The notes under the pieces: generated by a model
The model's database searches: none
Seen by the model: the letters and a program-made list of their open reading frames with translations, nothing else
Told to the model about the DNA's origin: nothing
Source: Platerodrilus igneus
Lineage: Eukaryota > Arthropoda > Insecta > Coleoptera > Lycidae
Direction of reading: 5' to 3'
Assembly: GCA_036346225.1 (NCBI GenBank)
Contig: JARFIW010001345.1
Location: 496,001 to 560,000 of the forward strand
Length of the DNA: 64,000 nt
Part shown: positions 1 to 12,625 of the stretch, piece by piece
Position numbering within the stretch: position 1 is the first letter of the stretch
How the letters are laid out: every line of letters begins with the position of its first letter
Position numbers and translations under genes: made by a program

Positions 1-51
1 ACGATAGTTGTTATTTTACGAACGAGTGTATCCCAAAAAACTTAATAACTA

Positions 52-96
<45 letters not shown>

Positions 97-850
97 CTGT
101 GTATTTTTCTCCCCTCGTTGTTGCGTTATATAAATATGATATGATAACGCCGTACTCGGTGTAATAAACGTTCTACTTAACGCCACCGCTCTGTATTTCT
201 CACTTTAATCTTTTACTTTTATTATTATGCCACGGCTAGCCTTTTTTAATCTACACAGAGTGCACAACGTTACTATGCTCAATGTTCTTTTACTCCTTTT
301 ATGATTACCTGTTTGAATTGATAAAACGAAGTCAATCAACATTCATATAATGAAAGGAAATAATATTTACAATTTTTGAAATTCTTTAAATACGCCTTTC
401 AATTAATTAATATCATTTGGAATATTTATCCCAAAATTTATATTCTTTTAGTTTAAAATAAAGTCACCAAAAACAACACCCTTTACAAAAAAATCTGGAA
501 CGTTCGAGATCTCTTTATGATTTATTACGTAAGTTTAAACGCATTCAATGTTCCTGTTGACTCTTTACAAGTTTTGGATAAATTGAATAAATTCAGTATT
601 AAAATTTAAATTGAAAAGATTCCTTAAAATTAAGTAGATCTGACCTGTGATCTCCTGATATGTTGTTTCGTGTTGTGGATCAACACCCACTTACTGTCTT
701 CAATCGAATACCAATGCTCTGCTTTGTCGAACCAATATTTCAGTACGGTTACTCCTTGCTTTCCAAAAATCACCTAGTGCTTTATACTATATGCTTTGAA
801 TCTCTTCCCTTAAATACCACTTGAAATTATGGACTTCGTTTTATACATTA
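1..850. other. Gene-free AT-rich stretch with (AT)n tract
   Basis: An (AT)n microsatellite runs from about 56 to 95. Directly after it there is a TATA-like stretch (about 125-135) and an AATAAA-type signal (about 163-169), which could be the tail of an old LTR, but no partner copy confirms this. The rest has no usable reading frame and no recognised element. Confidence 0.5.
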
Positions 851-1200
851 GCAGCGTATTAGAATTGCTCCAGAATTATACCAGAAATATACGAAAAGTA
901 TTGTTTTCGACGCAGATTAGAATTGTTTTATAAGTGAACCAGAAATAGTTCAAAATTTGCCTGGAAGCCGATTAGAATTCTTTTCGACACAGATTAGAAT
1001 GTAACTATAAATAGTCCAGAATTTGACTGGAGGCCGATTAGAATTGTTTTATAAGTGAACCAGAAATAGTCCAGAAGCCGATTAGAATTCTTTTCGACGC
1101 AGATTAGAATTTAACCATAAATAATCCAGAATTTGACTGGAGGCCGATTAGAATTGTTTTATAAGTGAACCAGAAATAGTCCAGAAGCCGACTAGAATTC
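851..1200. repeat. Degenerate tandem repeat, ~110-122 bp unit
   Basis: Blocks built from GATTAGAATTGTTTTATAAG, AACCAGAAATAGTCCAGA and GATTAGAATTCTTTTCGAC recur about three times. The GATTAGAATTG box starts near 914, 1036 and 1146, giving periods of about 122 and 110 bp. Within each unit a shorter half-repeat (GATTAGAATT) occurs twice, so the unit itself looks like a diverged dimer. There is no coding potential. Confidence 0.8.
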
Positions 1201-4200
1201 CTATATCATGTAAATATTTAATCTAAATTAATTAACCAATTTCTACTCGTTTTCTAAAAAAAACGGCAAAAACTTTTCATATATTCTTAACACAATTTTT
1301 ATGCAGCACTATATTTACTATATTATAAACTTTATTTATCTGACGCGTATATTTCTGGTTAAAAGTGATGTGGATTCAACGTGCTTGAAGTGAAAACTCA
1401 GCTGCCTTATCACCGGTGGGTGTTAAATAGCTTTTCCCACTACCTTTGCATTGGGTTTCCAAGCAGTTTTGCAGATTGTTGCGACCAACCAGGTTTTCTT
1501 TAATATTTCAAGCTGATTTCTGATGAAACTCCTTTGTATTTCCGTGTCATGTTGTTTATTTGCGACTTTTGATTGCCTTATTATTTGTGATCGCGGCCAG
1601 ACTTTTAACTTACGTTTGTATTTTGTATAGATAATGCTTTTGGATAATTGTACAAAAATAAATGTGCAACTCTAGTGCCGTTTTCGTATTTATTTAAACT
1701 GATCTTTGAAAGTGCGTTTTCTTATCAAAGCGCTCGTTGTTCCAGCGTAATTGCATGAAGATTTGTTGGGTTTCATCTTATCTTCTGCGTCTATATTTTA
1801 CAAACTTGTTAAAACACTCCTCAACGTATGTTTAATTACATGAACGATTATTTCTCTGAATTTCTCTGAATACGCGTTCTATTGTTAATGGATATGCTTC
1901 CTGGCATCGCTTAAAGTTAATTACGGTCTATAAACAGGGTGTTAAATGCTTGCTATTTACATAATGTACGAATTACAATATTTTTCTGCTAAATAAATGC
2001 AGTTTTCTGATTCCTTTTGCTATTTACAGTTACTACGCGACTCTTACCACTAAGCAACCCCTTATCACAGCATTATATATATATATATTGCTATGATAAG
2101 AGGGTAGTTTAAGGGTAGATTAAGTCATAGGGGTCGTAGAATAAATGTAAATAATTTTAACATTAAAAAATCAAACAATTCCACCAATTATAGGAGTAAA
2201 ACGACTATTCTGCAAAAAGTCAATTGCGAGCACACTGTATATAAATTATATTTAATTTAATGCATAAGAAAGAAGCTCAATTTCAATAATCCGATACCAT
2301 TTAGCTAAAATAATAATGTGTACGTCGTATGATATGTTTTAAGTTAAATTGGAAAGGAACAAGTGAAAACAAAGTTTTAAGCACAGCAAATTGCATCAAT
2401 ATAAACACGTAATCGGTAAAGATAAACAAAATGGCATTCTAGCTATTTAAGAGCATCTACAAAAATGGCAACGCATGAATAAGCAAACGCACTCTAATAC
2501 GTCATTACTAGGAAATAAATACGTGACCAAGAATATTACATTTGCGGAGATCTCCAACATATTTTTAATAACAAATAAATAACAGACGGTTTGTTACACG
2601 ATAAGTTTTGGACTATAAATGACACAAATATAAAATACTCAACAAAGTTGTAATGGATTTTTGGAAATTCTAAGAATATACGGTGATATAAAAACGCTTA
2701 CGTAATCGGCAGAGCATTTCATTAAGAATTAAACCAAGGAATTTTGAGAAATACCGGGTTCTACAAGAGTTTGGTGGGATTTAAGCATTATACAGCAGGA
2801 GGGTACCTATGCGCCACCGAATCTCAACATTAGGAGCATATCTTGCTAACACATGGTTACCAGGTCGAAACCGGATTACAGTGTCACTGACTGACCGGGA
2901 TAAAACCAGGTCACCTAGTTAATGCAGTGTAACCGGTTTACCGGGTCAATACCGGGCCACTTGCCTGATCTGGTGACCTGTCAAAATAAGTGTCCCAAAA
3001 TGACCAGCTGATCTGATGATTCAGTGGCTCATTGACTCGATCCAACACTGGTTTTACGTGATGAGTTCGGTGCCATTGCTTACACAGTGGGCTCGTGAAT
3101 ATTTTATTCGGTCAAGTTAATGCTAACGTAACCAAATGTGGCATAGATTGCTTGTGTTGATTCGTGTTCTATGAGCATTGCTATTCGACAACTGTCCGAT
3201 ATTAATATCCGAAGATTTTTATTTAAATTATTTTCTTTAGATTGCATATTAAACATGCATTTGGATTTTTAGAATATTGCTTATAAAACCTATAGCATAA
3301 TCCTTCAAATTCAGAAAACAGTAAAAGAGAAAATTTGTCAACGGGTTCGCGGTCAAAGTTTTATCTGCAATGTGACCGAACGGGTAAAAGATTTGCCTAC
3401 ACCTCCTAAACGGGCTCAATAGTAGAGCAACTAAGTTACATCTAGTGGTTCACTTAATACAAAACTTAAATAATGATCCATCACAATAAACCATTAATTT
3501 ATTGTTTTCGTAGGTATTGCCTCTTATTTTAAATACTTGTAAGCTCTGCAATCAATCAATCTCATACGTTTTGTACTTTTTGCATATGGGAATCTATTTC
3601 TATTTACTGATTTAAAAGTTATTCCCTCAAAGATAATCTAAGGATATGCAAAAAGGGAGTTTGAATGGTGTATGTTGACCTTCAAATAATGTAAAGTTAC
3701 TGCATATAAGATTAATTTAAAGTAGATAGTAGATGTTATAATTTGCTGCTTACTCATTGAAAAATTTTTGATATCTTAAAGGTTTCAGTTAATAGAATGT
3801 ACAAATTCCATAAATATAACATGAGTATTCTAATTATTCTATGAAATATGAATTTAAAATTATCAGCAGCTTTGTTGAAGTGCGGCAATAGTATGGCAAA
3901 TTATCCTCTTAGTATAAAGTACTTTTCAAATAAATTGTGGAATTTATTCATTTAGTAATTAGTTTTAGAACAACAACACAGCCATGCCCTCTGCTTCATT
4001 ACTTCCAGTAGTAATTTTATATAAAACTGATAAAAAATGCGAGTGAGAAGACTGGAAATAACTGGAAGTACAAAGGTACACCAAGAGTCTTAGTGCTAAC
4101 AATGGAAGCTCGCTGATGTGTCAAACAAGCGAGCAGAATGAATTATTATTCAAATCCTCTAGCAAACTAATTGCAGTAAACAAGAAACGGGCAGCAAAGA

Positions 4201-5185
4201 TCTAGGGAGCAGTACAACAATACTGAAAGTCGCGGAAGACTTTAAATTACACGGAGACTTGTTCAAGCATTCCTTGCATACTAAATCTCAGTTTGTATAA
4301 ACATATTACACACAATCAGAGTGGGATTTTATTACAAGAAACTGACTTTATAACGAGTTCGAACAAACAGAAGAGTATTTCCTACATTAGTATTCCGCTT
4401 TTGGGCGAAGTGGGATTTTGAATATAGATTGTATTAAGGATCTTCAGTTAGTTTTCCTCTCCAACGGTTAACTCAAACAAATGATGCACTTTAGTTTTAA
4501 TCCTCTTCCAATTGTATAAACTTCCTACTAGCTAACAAGATGGAGTACACTTCGAGAGCATACCGCAGAAGAATTTGATATTCCTTGAAGCATTAAAGCC
4601 TTACATAAACTTATTCAATTGAAAACCAAATTCAAACCAAACACAATAGAAGCTAAAACGTAACCTACCTAATTACAGAGGACCTAATTGTGATTTGTTA
4701 TTCATTATCGAGGGATCCCTCGGCATGTTTTCGTTAGGCTCAAATATAGATTTATTTATACCGCCTGTAGGTCATTATGTACCTAATAAGAGTTCCTTCT
4801 ATAGTGAAGTATATAAATACAAATTGAGTTACTAATAAATTTTAAGGTGGTGTTGTTGAATCCCATTTGCTATTCATTTGATACCGCAGAGTCAATGGTT
4901 CGCCTTCGCGCACAATGCAATATAGGAACATAAAAGTAAAAGATTATGAATTGAAATTCCCAATGAATTTTAAAAAACTGTAATGAATAGTTCAACAGAT
5001 GAATGCTGGATGCACGTAGCCAAATTAACTTATAATGTTTAAGTGTTAGACCTCTTACAAAATAACAAATAAAACTCAAAACCTGCATGCATATAAATAT
5101 GATAATGTTACGAAGACACGATGTTTACAATGATTATTACATGTACGGGAAATTACTGTCGAAAGTTAGATAAATGTAGTGTTAC
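1201..5185. other. Gene-free AT-rich DNA
   Basis: No coding frame or recognisable transposon protein is seen. Two local structures stand out. One is a near-palindrome centred on an AT tract at 2058-2107. The other is a patch rich in ACCGG and GGTCAC words at about 2860-3060, which resembles in style, but does not match, the subterminal repeats of the hAT element at 9492-10761. Confidence 0.5.
2058..2107. repeat. Imperfect palindrome around an AT tract
   Basis: CTTATCACAGCA on the left is answered by TGCTATGATAAG on the right, with one mismatch, and the two are separated by TA repeats. The whole could extrude as a cruciform. Its function is unknown, and it could be the remnant of a very small inverted-repeat transposon. 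Confidence 0.6.
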
Positions 5186-5194
5186 ATGTAAATG

Positions 5195-5275
5195 ATGGTT
5201 ACGGTATGCGCGCTGAAGGGGCGGGAACCCCTTAACAATAGAGCGCACCAGCTAACCACAGTGGCGCGGGAGTAA
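5195..5275 (-). repeat. Possible tRNA-like (SINE head) sequence
   Basis: Read on the minus strand, this stretch has an A-box-like TGGTTAGCTGGTG. About 25 bases later comes a hairpin with stem AGGGG/CCCCT and loop TTCCCGC, in the place of a T-arm and B box. The loop does not fit the tRNA consensus, and no complete cloverleaf can be drawn with confidence. It could be a degenerate tRNA-derived SINE head or a chance GC-rich hairpin. Confidence 0.25.
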
Positions 5276-6189
5276 GTTCCTAGAAAAATAATAAAAGTAA
5301 TAAAAAAAGGTAATATACATTTGAAATGGCTGAAATACAAACAAACTGCGTTACACTATTTATTTACCTACCCTGAAAGGTTCTTTAATTGTCATAATTC
5401 AAATAGCGTCAAACCTCCTTGTCAAAGCCATCCCTTCGATATTATTCCCTATACGGAAAATGGTTATTCCGGATAGGCCTCCTTTGCTTTTGGTTTCCTA
5501 ACTTTATTTACCCCTAAAAACACCCATTAAATATTGTCATATCAAATAATTTTGTAAAACAAAATTGCCTTTCCCTCATACGACTCTATCATTGGAGTGA
5601 CCGGATATCCTTTTTACAATGATCTAATTTTTTCTAGTTCATAAATAAGTACAAATAAAGTTTAACTTAAATTTAACCTCTATTGATATTACATAATTGT
5701 AATATAAATGTAAATATACATTTCTTAATAAAAAAACCTAAATTTCTAACACAAAACTGGTCAGGTGTTACTAAAAGAAGCTCTAAAGAAAAAACAATTG
5801 AGACAAATTGATCAATAATACTATCATACCATTTTTCCGTTTTCCAATATTAAAACACATGACATTCTAAATGACATCTTTGAAATACCTTTCATAGCAA
5901 TACATAAATGACAGTAAAATACTAACATTTTTTTGTCTATCATTCCATTGTCTATTAAAAATACTAAATTTTCATTCTTTACCTACCACTAAATTCAACC
6001 CATAAAGCATACATTTAAAATCCTTACCCACTTATTTCTTAATATTTTTAAATATTCCAAACTTCCCTTCACAAAGATATCATGTTTAAGTTTAACCGAC
6101 GCTAATTCCGTCGCTAGGTCATTGTTCGATAAAATAATTATTTACACGTTTGATTAATTTCCTCTTACATAAATACAAACTTTTTACTT
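5276..6189. other. Gene-free AT-rich DNA
   Basis: Only short frames full of stops are present. No recognised repeat boundary, transposon protein or RNA gene is seen. Confidence 0.4.
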
Positions 6190-6830
6190 AATTATAAATT
6201 ATATATATTGTTGTGGAGTTTCCTCTGGATACTCTTGAAATTTAACTCAGCTGCTCTCTGTCGCTACCATAAAGTACGCTTACGCAAGTAACAACTAAAG
6301 CTTACATGTACTGCTTACTCTAATAACTTCTGCTCACTGCCTCGATGCTGTAACCGAAAAGAAAATTACTCCCTACACTCATACTCAAACTAACACAACT
6401 CACAAAATACACCACACTCTATTTACATGAAATAAATATTACAACAAAACTCGTTTCATTATGTACAATCGTATCCTTCGGATAATCAACAATTTCCTTT
6501 TCAAAGTGTAATTAAATTCGATAACCTCATTGAACAAATACCCTATTAAGGTAAGAAATCTATCTCCATTCCTGACGTTAACCCTTGTCTTATAATGAGC
6601 TCACAGTAAAACTCTTTAAATTAAGCGCAAATTTACAGCACTGCGAAAATCAAATAAGTCCCATTTACTTCGTACAATCATAACCTGGTTATCTTTACAT
6701 TAATTATTCTTTTCTATTTACACAAATGTTCATCTACATCAAAGTCCCATAAAATTTTCAATTCAGTAAATTCTTAAAATATAAACACTCCAAATTACCA
6801 ACAAGTTATAAGAAACACAACCAATAACCG
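6190..6830. repeat. Interspersed repeat, copy A
   Basis: This stretch is a diverged copy of the one at 30192-30700. Both start after an AT tract. Both share a conserved block of about 100 bp: GAGCTCA(C/T)AGTAAAA near 6597 and 30520, then GCAAATTT, then GTTACTTCGTACA or TTTACTTCGTACA. No protein is encoded. It may be a piece of an LTR or of an old non-autonomous element, but its ends cannot be defined from two copies. Confidence 0.5.
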
Positions 6831-7972
6831 CCAAAAAATGTTTTTAATAAAATTAGTTACCTGTTAACTATCCTTCTTCAGGTATCTGCAAACCAGCCCA
6901 TGAAGAAGATGCCGTCTACTATGGCTCTAGTCTATGGAACCGCTCCCAAGTTACATCACGCTCGCTCTCGGCACGTTATCCAAATCTCTCCTCATTTATA
7001 ATAAACCCAATATATCCAAACTTCTATAATTTCGTGTCAGATTTTGATTTATAAATTCTGCATTTTTCATTCAATTCTAAATTTTAATAATTTTCGTACG
7101 CTCCAACACCAAAGTAGCAGTAGTTGTGTACTTATATTACAAGCTTCGTTCTGAACTCTTTATCCATATTTAGATTATAACTGACTTCACAAAACAACAC
7201 ACTAACTTGTGTGCAATTATAATGAATTATATAAACTCACTTAATGCTTCCACAACTAGAAATAATCTCGACGATGAGCGAAGAAATTAAGAGGACGACA
7301 ACTCCATTTAAGGTGGTTATATAGGGATCATGCACCCCCTGTTTACCAAGTTGATCACGTAAACTACAACGGACAATACTCATTCTACGTTAAACATCAA
7401 CCGTCCACTTGTTTCTCAAAATCAATAGCCTAACCGTCGTCAATTTCAACGTAAAACTTCCAACGGTTCTAAATTTTCGCTGAACTACGATACACAAACA
7501 ACTAAATTTATTCAGAACACCTTTAAAAATCGCCAACCGATGAAGCTCTTCAGCGAAATTTAGTCTTAACGAACTTCAAATCAAACGACATTCACGCCTC
7601 CAAACTAACCCAAAACACATTTCGTCTCCCTTTCTTGTATATATTGCTTTTTCTCATTTAAGCGTCTTTCTTACAAATCCCCGTTGTAAACTGCCCTACC
7701 AAACTTACGCGTATACTTGCAACGTCCAATCGTATTGCTCCCTTTCTCTACCTGTCTTCGATCGATACAAACAAGTTCCGCCCCACTCTATCTTATTAAA
7801 TAAATGAATGAAACTAAAATTAAATTACCCTAAATTCCTACTGTAAGTTGACTAATCGCTATTTTAATTATTTAAAATACATATTTCATTCTCTCATACA
7901 TAACGGCTACATACTCTAGCTTGAGCTAAAACCTATTTATGTATTATTTACCTACAAATTACACGATAATAA

Positions 7973-8020
<48 letters not shown>

Positions 8021-9483
8021 TTTATTCACGGTTTAATTAATCTTCTTAAAGGTTAAGAATGTCCAGAAAACATCAGTTTTCAAATTCCTCGTCCTTCAAA
8101 CAACAGCTCCCTTAACATACACAAAAGCCATCTATTTGAGCTAACCATGCATATATCCCTTTTCTTACTGCACACGAGTTTTCATAATCCCGCACGTAGA
8201 TCTCAATTATTTCCAAATTTGCCAGCGAAATTATATAAATGTTAAAGCAGCACTTAATGTCCCATTTGGAGAAATCTGCGTTATATCTTGAAGCTGTCTT
8301 TCGTCTGCTAATTTTATACCGGTTTGTGTATTGAACAGAGCAGCGCGGCTTCTCGTGTGATTGCCTTTTCAAATCCGTATCATTAGATTTTGGTCTTTCT
8401 AATTAACTGCTCACGAATAGTTAATTTATTGTTTTCGTCCACTGTCTAACTCGAGGTCATTTTTACACTCTTCGAAAGCACGTCTTTGTATTACAATCTT
8501 AATATCGAACTCGTTTGGAATCTCGTGAACAATGCGTCAATATTGCTAGCGCGTGTCCAACTCTCTTGCAAATAGATACATTAAAAGCACTTTACATTGT
8601 ATGGTGTTAATTAATATACTAGGCGAGATTATTTGTAACCTGATATTTATAAGTTTTGCTAAATAAACCTCTGTATTTAAACGATTAACTACATTGTAAG
8701 TACATACTATTCCCTTGTCTCATGGTCACCTTGTATAATATTTAAACGTGTTTCCCTGTAATATCAACCGTGCTTAATTTTACTAAAGTTTGTTAAAAAC
8801 CACTAAGGGTACAAAAATGGTTCTTAATGGCTTCTAATGAAACGGCTACTAATTCAATAATTGAATTGTTAGAGCCACGTTTAACAATTTTTAAGGTCTG
8901 GCTCGTATCATCTTGTCACCCTCTTGCCGAAAAATTTTGCTATCACCGTACATCAGTCAAATATGAATTACTCTAAGTCGTATTCGGGTATTGAAAAAAA
9001 AAGCTAAAAATTAATAACACCCTCATTAGAATTTAAATATGACACGCTGCACTTACCACTAGCTTACATAAAGAATCCGTTTGTAAGGAATTAGAACTTA
9101 CTTAATTTGCACTGGGTTCTTGCAAAGGACAAGTTTAAAACTGTGGAACCTACATTCAATGAGCCCGAGCTGGTTTCAAAAAGAAAAGGAGCGAGGCCCA
9201 AGCGCACGACGGAAATCTTCTTCGTATCCAGACTATCTATCAAACTAGATTAGCTGTAGTACGACAAACTTTACTGCATACTCGTCTGACATACAAAATA
9301 CCAGTAAACAGAGTTGCTTAACATTATAATTTGTAGCAAATTATACTGTTACAGCTTGAACTTTTTCCTTAGGAGATAATTAGAAGAGCATGTTTTTAAT
9401 ATCCTTGTTCTTAATTTAATTAAATGAAGAGACAGAATTTCAACGGAATGTGTAAATAAATATTCTTTGTAAGATTTTTTCTA
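6831..9483. other. Gene-free AT-rich DNA with (AT)n tract
   Basis: An (AT)n microsatellite lies at about 7966-8012. The longest minus-strand frame (8112-8372) resembles no family I know and has no supporting context. Otherwise nothing can be named. Confidence 0.45.
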
Positions 9484-9502
9484 CTAGAGGCCATAGATGA
9501 AA

Positions 9503-9690
9503 TGGGTCACCTAAAATGTGACCCATGACCCAGTGACCCAAATGATGATGTGACCCACCACCCAGCGACCCATGACACAAATTGACCCAGTGACCCAAAT
9601 TGACCCAGTGACCCAAATTTACCCACATTGGCCCAGTGACCCAAATTGGCCCACATTGACTCAAATTGACCCAGTTACCTAAATTGACCC
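9503..9690. repeat. Left subterminal (TGACCCA)n minisatellite
   Basis: The words GTGACCCA and ATTGACCCA are repeated more than a dozen times at intervals of 8-13 bp. In hAT elements, short subterminal repeats are commonly transposase binding sites, so an array this dense could be a multi-site binding platform. That role is inference. The reading frame across it (minus strand, 9440-9664) is an artefact of the repeat. Confidence 0.85.
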
Positions 9691-10555
9691 AAATTGATGC
9701 AGTCGCAAAAATTTTCTTACTGTCTCAAATTGGCCCTCTGTGATGTCTTCAATTAGTGGGCGAGTTTTATCGAATAACGGATTATGAAATTTGGAAATTT
9801 TATTATTAATTTTTAATAAATATGTGCTGTTCTACGAATTACAGTTACAAAATATATCTCAGAACTATCTGGCAGAAGGAGTAGCTGCTGTCCGAGACAA
9901 TTTTAATTAGTGTGAGAATGTTTAATAATTAAATATACTAAATGATCAAAATATTTTTCAATGACAGACGCAATAAAATATAAATTGAATAATCCCGTTT
10001 TCTGACATCGAGTTGATACAGGAACATTGTTTTATATGATCTTCATCATTCTTTTAGTTAATTAGTCTTATCAAGAAAACTCGATCTCACGGAGATTAAT
10101 AAAAGTCAGCACTTATGTATAAGGTTTAAATTACAATTAAGGTGATGTTTATTCATGCTTAATGATAATGATATACAAATTACAAAAATAATGGACACTG
10201 AAAATAACCGGGTATATAATATTAAGATTATTGCTACAAATTATTTCAGTTCTTATGTGAAAGAATACTATTATTTGAACATACAAAATTGTATACGTTC
10301 ATAACACTGCATTCTCGCGGCACAGCGCCACAGCACGTTTCTTGAAAAACATGTAAAAATGCGTTTCATATTATATAAAAAGCGATGTATTGATTACAAA
10401 ACATTTTAGCGTTTGCTTGAAATATGAAACAAATGCTAGCAACTAACGGCACCAATAAGCTTATGCATTTGTGAAAATGGTTAATAAATATAGCTGAAAG
10501 TATGGGAAAAAGATATTTATGACTTCGATAATTTAATTTGTTACTGAATCAATTC

Positions 10556-10752
10556 GGTCAGTTTGGGTCACTGGGTCAGTTTGGGTACCGGGTCAATTTG
10601 GGTCACTGGGTCAATGTGAGTCACTGGGTCAATGTCGGTCAATGTGGGTAACTGGGTCAATGCGGGTCAGTGCACGGGACCCACTGACCCAGTGACCCAA
10701 ACAAAAAAGTGACCCATTTGGACCCAGTGACCCAGTTGACCCATGACCCATT
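10556..10752. repeat. Right subterminal (TGGGTCA)n minisatellite
   Basis: TGGGTCACTGGGTCA-type words fill most of this block. The orientation switches at about 10678, after which GACCCA words run to the end of the element. This internal inversion makes the right end itself hairpin-prone, unlike the left end. Confidence 0.85.
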
Positions 10753-10831
10753 TCATCTCTGCTAGAGGCAACAATCGTCTTCAGTTTTGCTCAAATAATA
10801 ATGGAGAAAAAATTTTCAACTATTTTTATAA

Positions 10832-12129
10832 TACGAGGGCCATTTCTTTCAACCTCCGATAGGCTATAAATAAAAGACAAGTTCATATAAAACAATTTTA
10901 TTACCAAAAGATTGGTACACCTACGGTTACTTTTTGACATAATCACCGAAGAGATTAAGACATTTGTCATATCTGTGGACAAGCTTTTCAAAACCCTGTT
11001 CAAAGAAAGTTGCCGCCAATGAACTCAAGTAGTCCTTGACGTTGGTTTGAAGGTCCTCATTGGTTTGAAAGCGTTTTCCACCAAGCCACGTCTTCAGGTC
11101 AGGAAAAAGATGAAAATCGCTTGGTGCTAAGTCAGGACTGTATGGCGGATGATCGAAAATGTCCCATCCAATTGTTCGAGAAACCGTTGAGTTGCTCCAG
11201 CAGTGTGTAGACGGGCATTGTCGTGGATCAGAACAACTCCAGCGGTCAGCTTTCCTCTTCGTTTGTTCTGAATGGCTCTACGCAACCGTCGTAAAGTTTC
11301 ACAATAAACAGCTGCAGTGATTGTGGTTCGGGGCTCCATAAACTCCACAAGCAACACACCTTGTTGGTCCCAAAACACAGTAGCCATGGTCTTTCTGTTG
11401 TTGAAGGTTAGCTTGAATTTCTTTGGTTTGTTTGGTGAAGTTGAATGCATCCATTGTTGATATTGTCGTTTTGTTTCCGGTGTGTCGTATTGAATCCAGG
11501 TTTCATCCCCAGTCACGATTGATTTTAAAAAGTTGTCTCCTTCATCATAATAATGCTCAAGAAACTCCAACGTTGAAGCCATTCGTCAAGTTTTGTGGCC
11601 GTCCGTCAGCATTTTTTGGAACCCAACGTGCACAAAGTTTTTTGTAGCCTAACCGTTCAGTAACAATAGAGTACAAAACAGACCTTGAAACTTCTGGAAA
11701 TTCTGTAGACAAAGCAGTAATGGTGAATCTGCGGTTTTCTTTAACAATTTTCTCAACACGTTGAACCAGGTCATCTGAAACGACGGATTTGCGCCCTTGG
11801 CCCCCTTCATCATGCACATCATTACGGCCATCTTTAAACTTTCGACACCATTCACGCACAACACCATCACTCATAAAGTTTTCCCCATACACACGACTCA
11901 TTCTTCGATGGATTTCTGCAGCACTATGGCCTTCAGCCTGTAGAAAACGAATCACACTTTGCACTTCACACTTGGCGGGAGCATCGATAATAGCGGACAT
12001 GTTTACGTGACTGTAGTACAACGCCGACTGACGCCTGAATGTCAACAATGGCGGAGTGTGTAGTGCAAGAGCTGCGCAGTCGCCTTGCACGCTTTCTGCA
12101 CAGAGCTATCGGAGATTGAAAAAGTAGTA
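10832..12129 (-). mobile_element. Mariner-type DNA transposon, degenerate
   Basis: The element carries a mariner transposase pseudogene on the minus strand. Imperfect terminal inverted repeats share CTCCGATAG: TACGAGGGCC...TTCAACCTCCGATAG at the left (about 10832-10863) and the inverse of TTTTTCAATCTCCGATAG at the right (about 12105-12129). TA dinucleotides at 10832-10833 and about 12128-12129 fit the TA target of this superfamily. The right terminus looks about 7 bp shorter than the left, suggesting a small deletion. It lies only about 60 bp from the hAT element. Confidence 0.8.
10927..12000 (-). pseudogene. Mariner transposase (DD34D), two frameshifts
   Basis: The start at 12000 (MSAIIDAPAKCEV) is the usual mariner N-terminus. 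An N-terminal helix-turn-helix region follows, with motifs YGEN, VREWCRKFKDGR and DVHDEGGQGR, then the FTIT..S.EFP second helix-turn-helix and the CARWVPK linker. The catalytic part has TGDETW (first Asp, near 11507), HDNARLHT (second Asp) and SPDLAPSDFHLF (third Asp, near 11120), spaced as DD34D. The protein ends with DYVKK and a stop at 10927. One frameshift lies near 11580, just after WVPK, and a second near 11170, just after the second Asp. All three catalytic residues survive, but no single frame encodes the enzyme. The two frames at 11557-12090 and 11127-11582 are parts of this one gene. Confidence 0.92.
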
Positions 12130-12625
12130 TGTTGTTTTAATTAACTACTTCCTTAAAATAGAATTAAGAACAATGGCAACGCCATTATTTCTAACAGGTA
12201 ATAACACAATCAGCCTATGTTTTATATTACGTTTAATAGGTAACTAAGTTATATTTTACCACAGAAGAAAGGTTAAATAAGCAACGCTGTTACAGAAATT
12301 TCGGGGTACAACAAAAATAATCTACAAAATGATACAAGTATTTCCCACTATTCTAAATGATAAATATAATAAGCTTATTATTTTTTGGTCATCTTCAATT
12401 TATACTCCGGGACGACTATGAGGTCGACTGTGGTTTTTGCGTAAATATATTCCAGGAGGTTTACCATTGAGCTTAATTTTACGAACAAGCAGATTATTTG
12501 ATTTTCTTATGCATATGCATTTCACTTTGCGACACTTTCTTAAGCACAGTTTTGGAAGTCTAACATTATATTTAGCTACACATGATATTACAAGTTATTT
12601 AGTTTGAAACGAATGCTAAGCCTTG
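12130..12625. other. Gene-free spacer between mariner and pogo elements
   Basis: AT-rich sequence with no frame or repeat that I recognise. Confidence 0.4.

Larger units (their letters stand above)
9492..10761. mobile_element. Non-autonomous hAT-like transposon with GTGACCCA subterminal repeats
   Basis: The element has 18-bp terminal inverted repeats with one mismatch. The left end reads CATAGATGAAATGGGTCA (9492-9509). The right end (10744-10761) is its inverse with CAGAGATG at the tip. It is flanked by a perfect 8-bp duplication, CTAGAGGC, at 9484-9491 and 10762-10769. Ends starting CA(G)AGATG plus an 8-bp duplication are the hallmark of the hAT superfamily. Behind each end lies a minisatellite of GTGACCCA/ATTGACCCA words in inverse orientation. 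The 0.8-kb centre is AT-rich and encodes no transposase, so movement would have needed an enzyme supplied elsewhere. The perfect target duplication suggests it is not very old. Confidence 0.88.

Noticed and set aside
2760..3420. Patch rich in ACCGG/GGTCAC words as a possible further hAT element
   Set aside because: No matching tips or 8-bp flanking duplication could be found. The words are too irregular to call an array.
9440..9664. Minus-strand 74-codon frame of WVNLGHWVN-type repeats
   Set aside because: It is translated minisatellite at the end of the hAT element and starts outside it.
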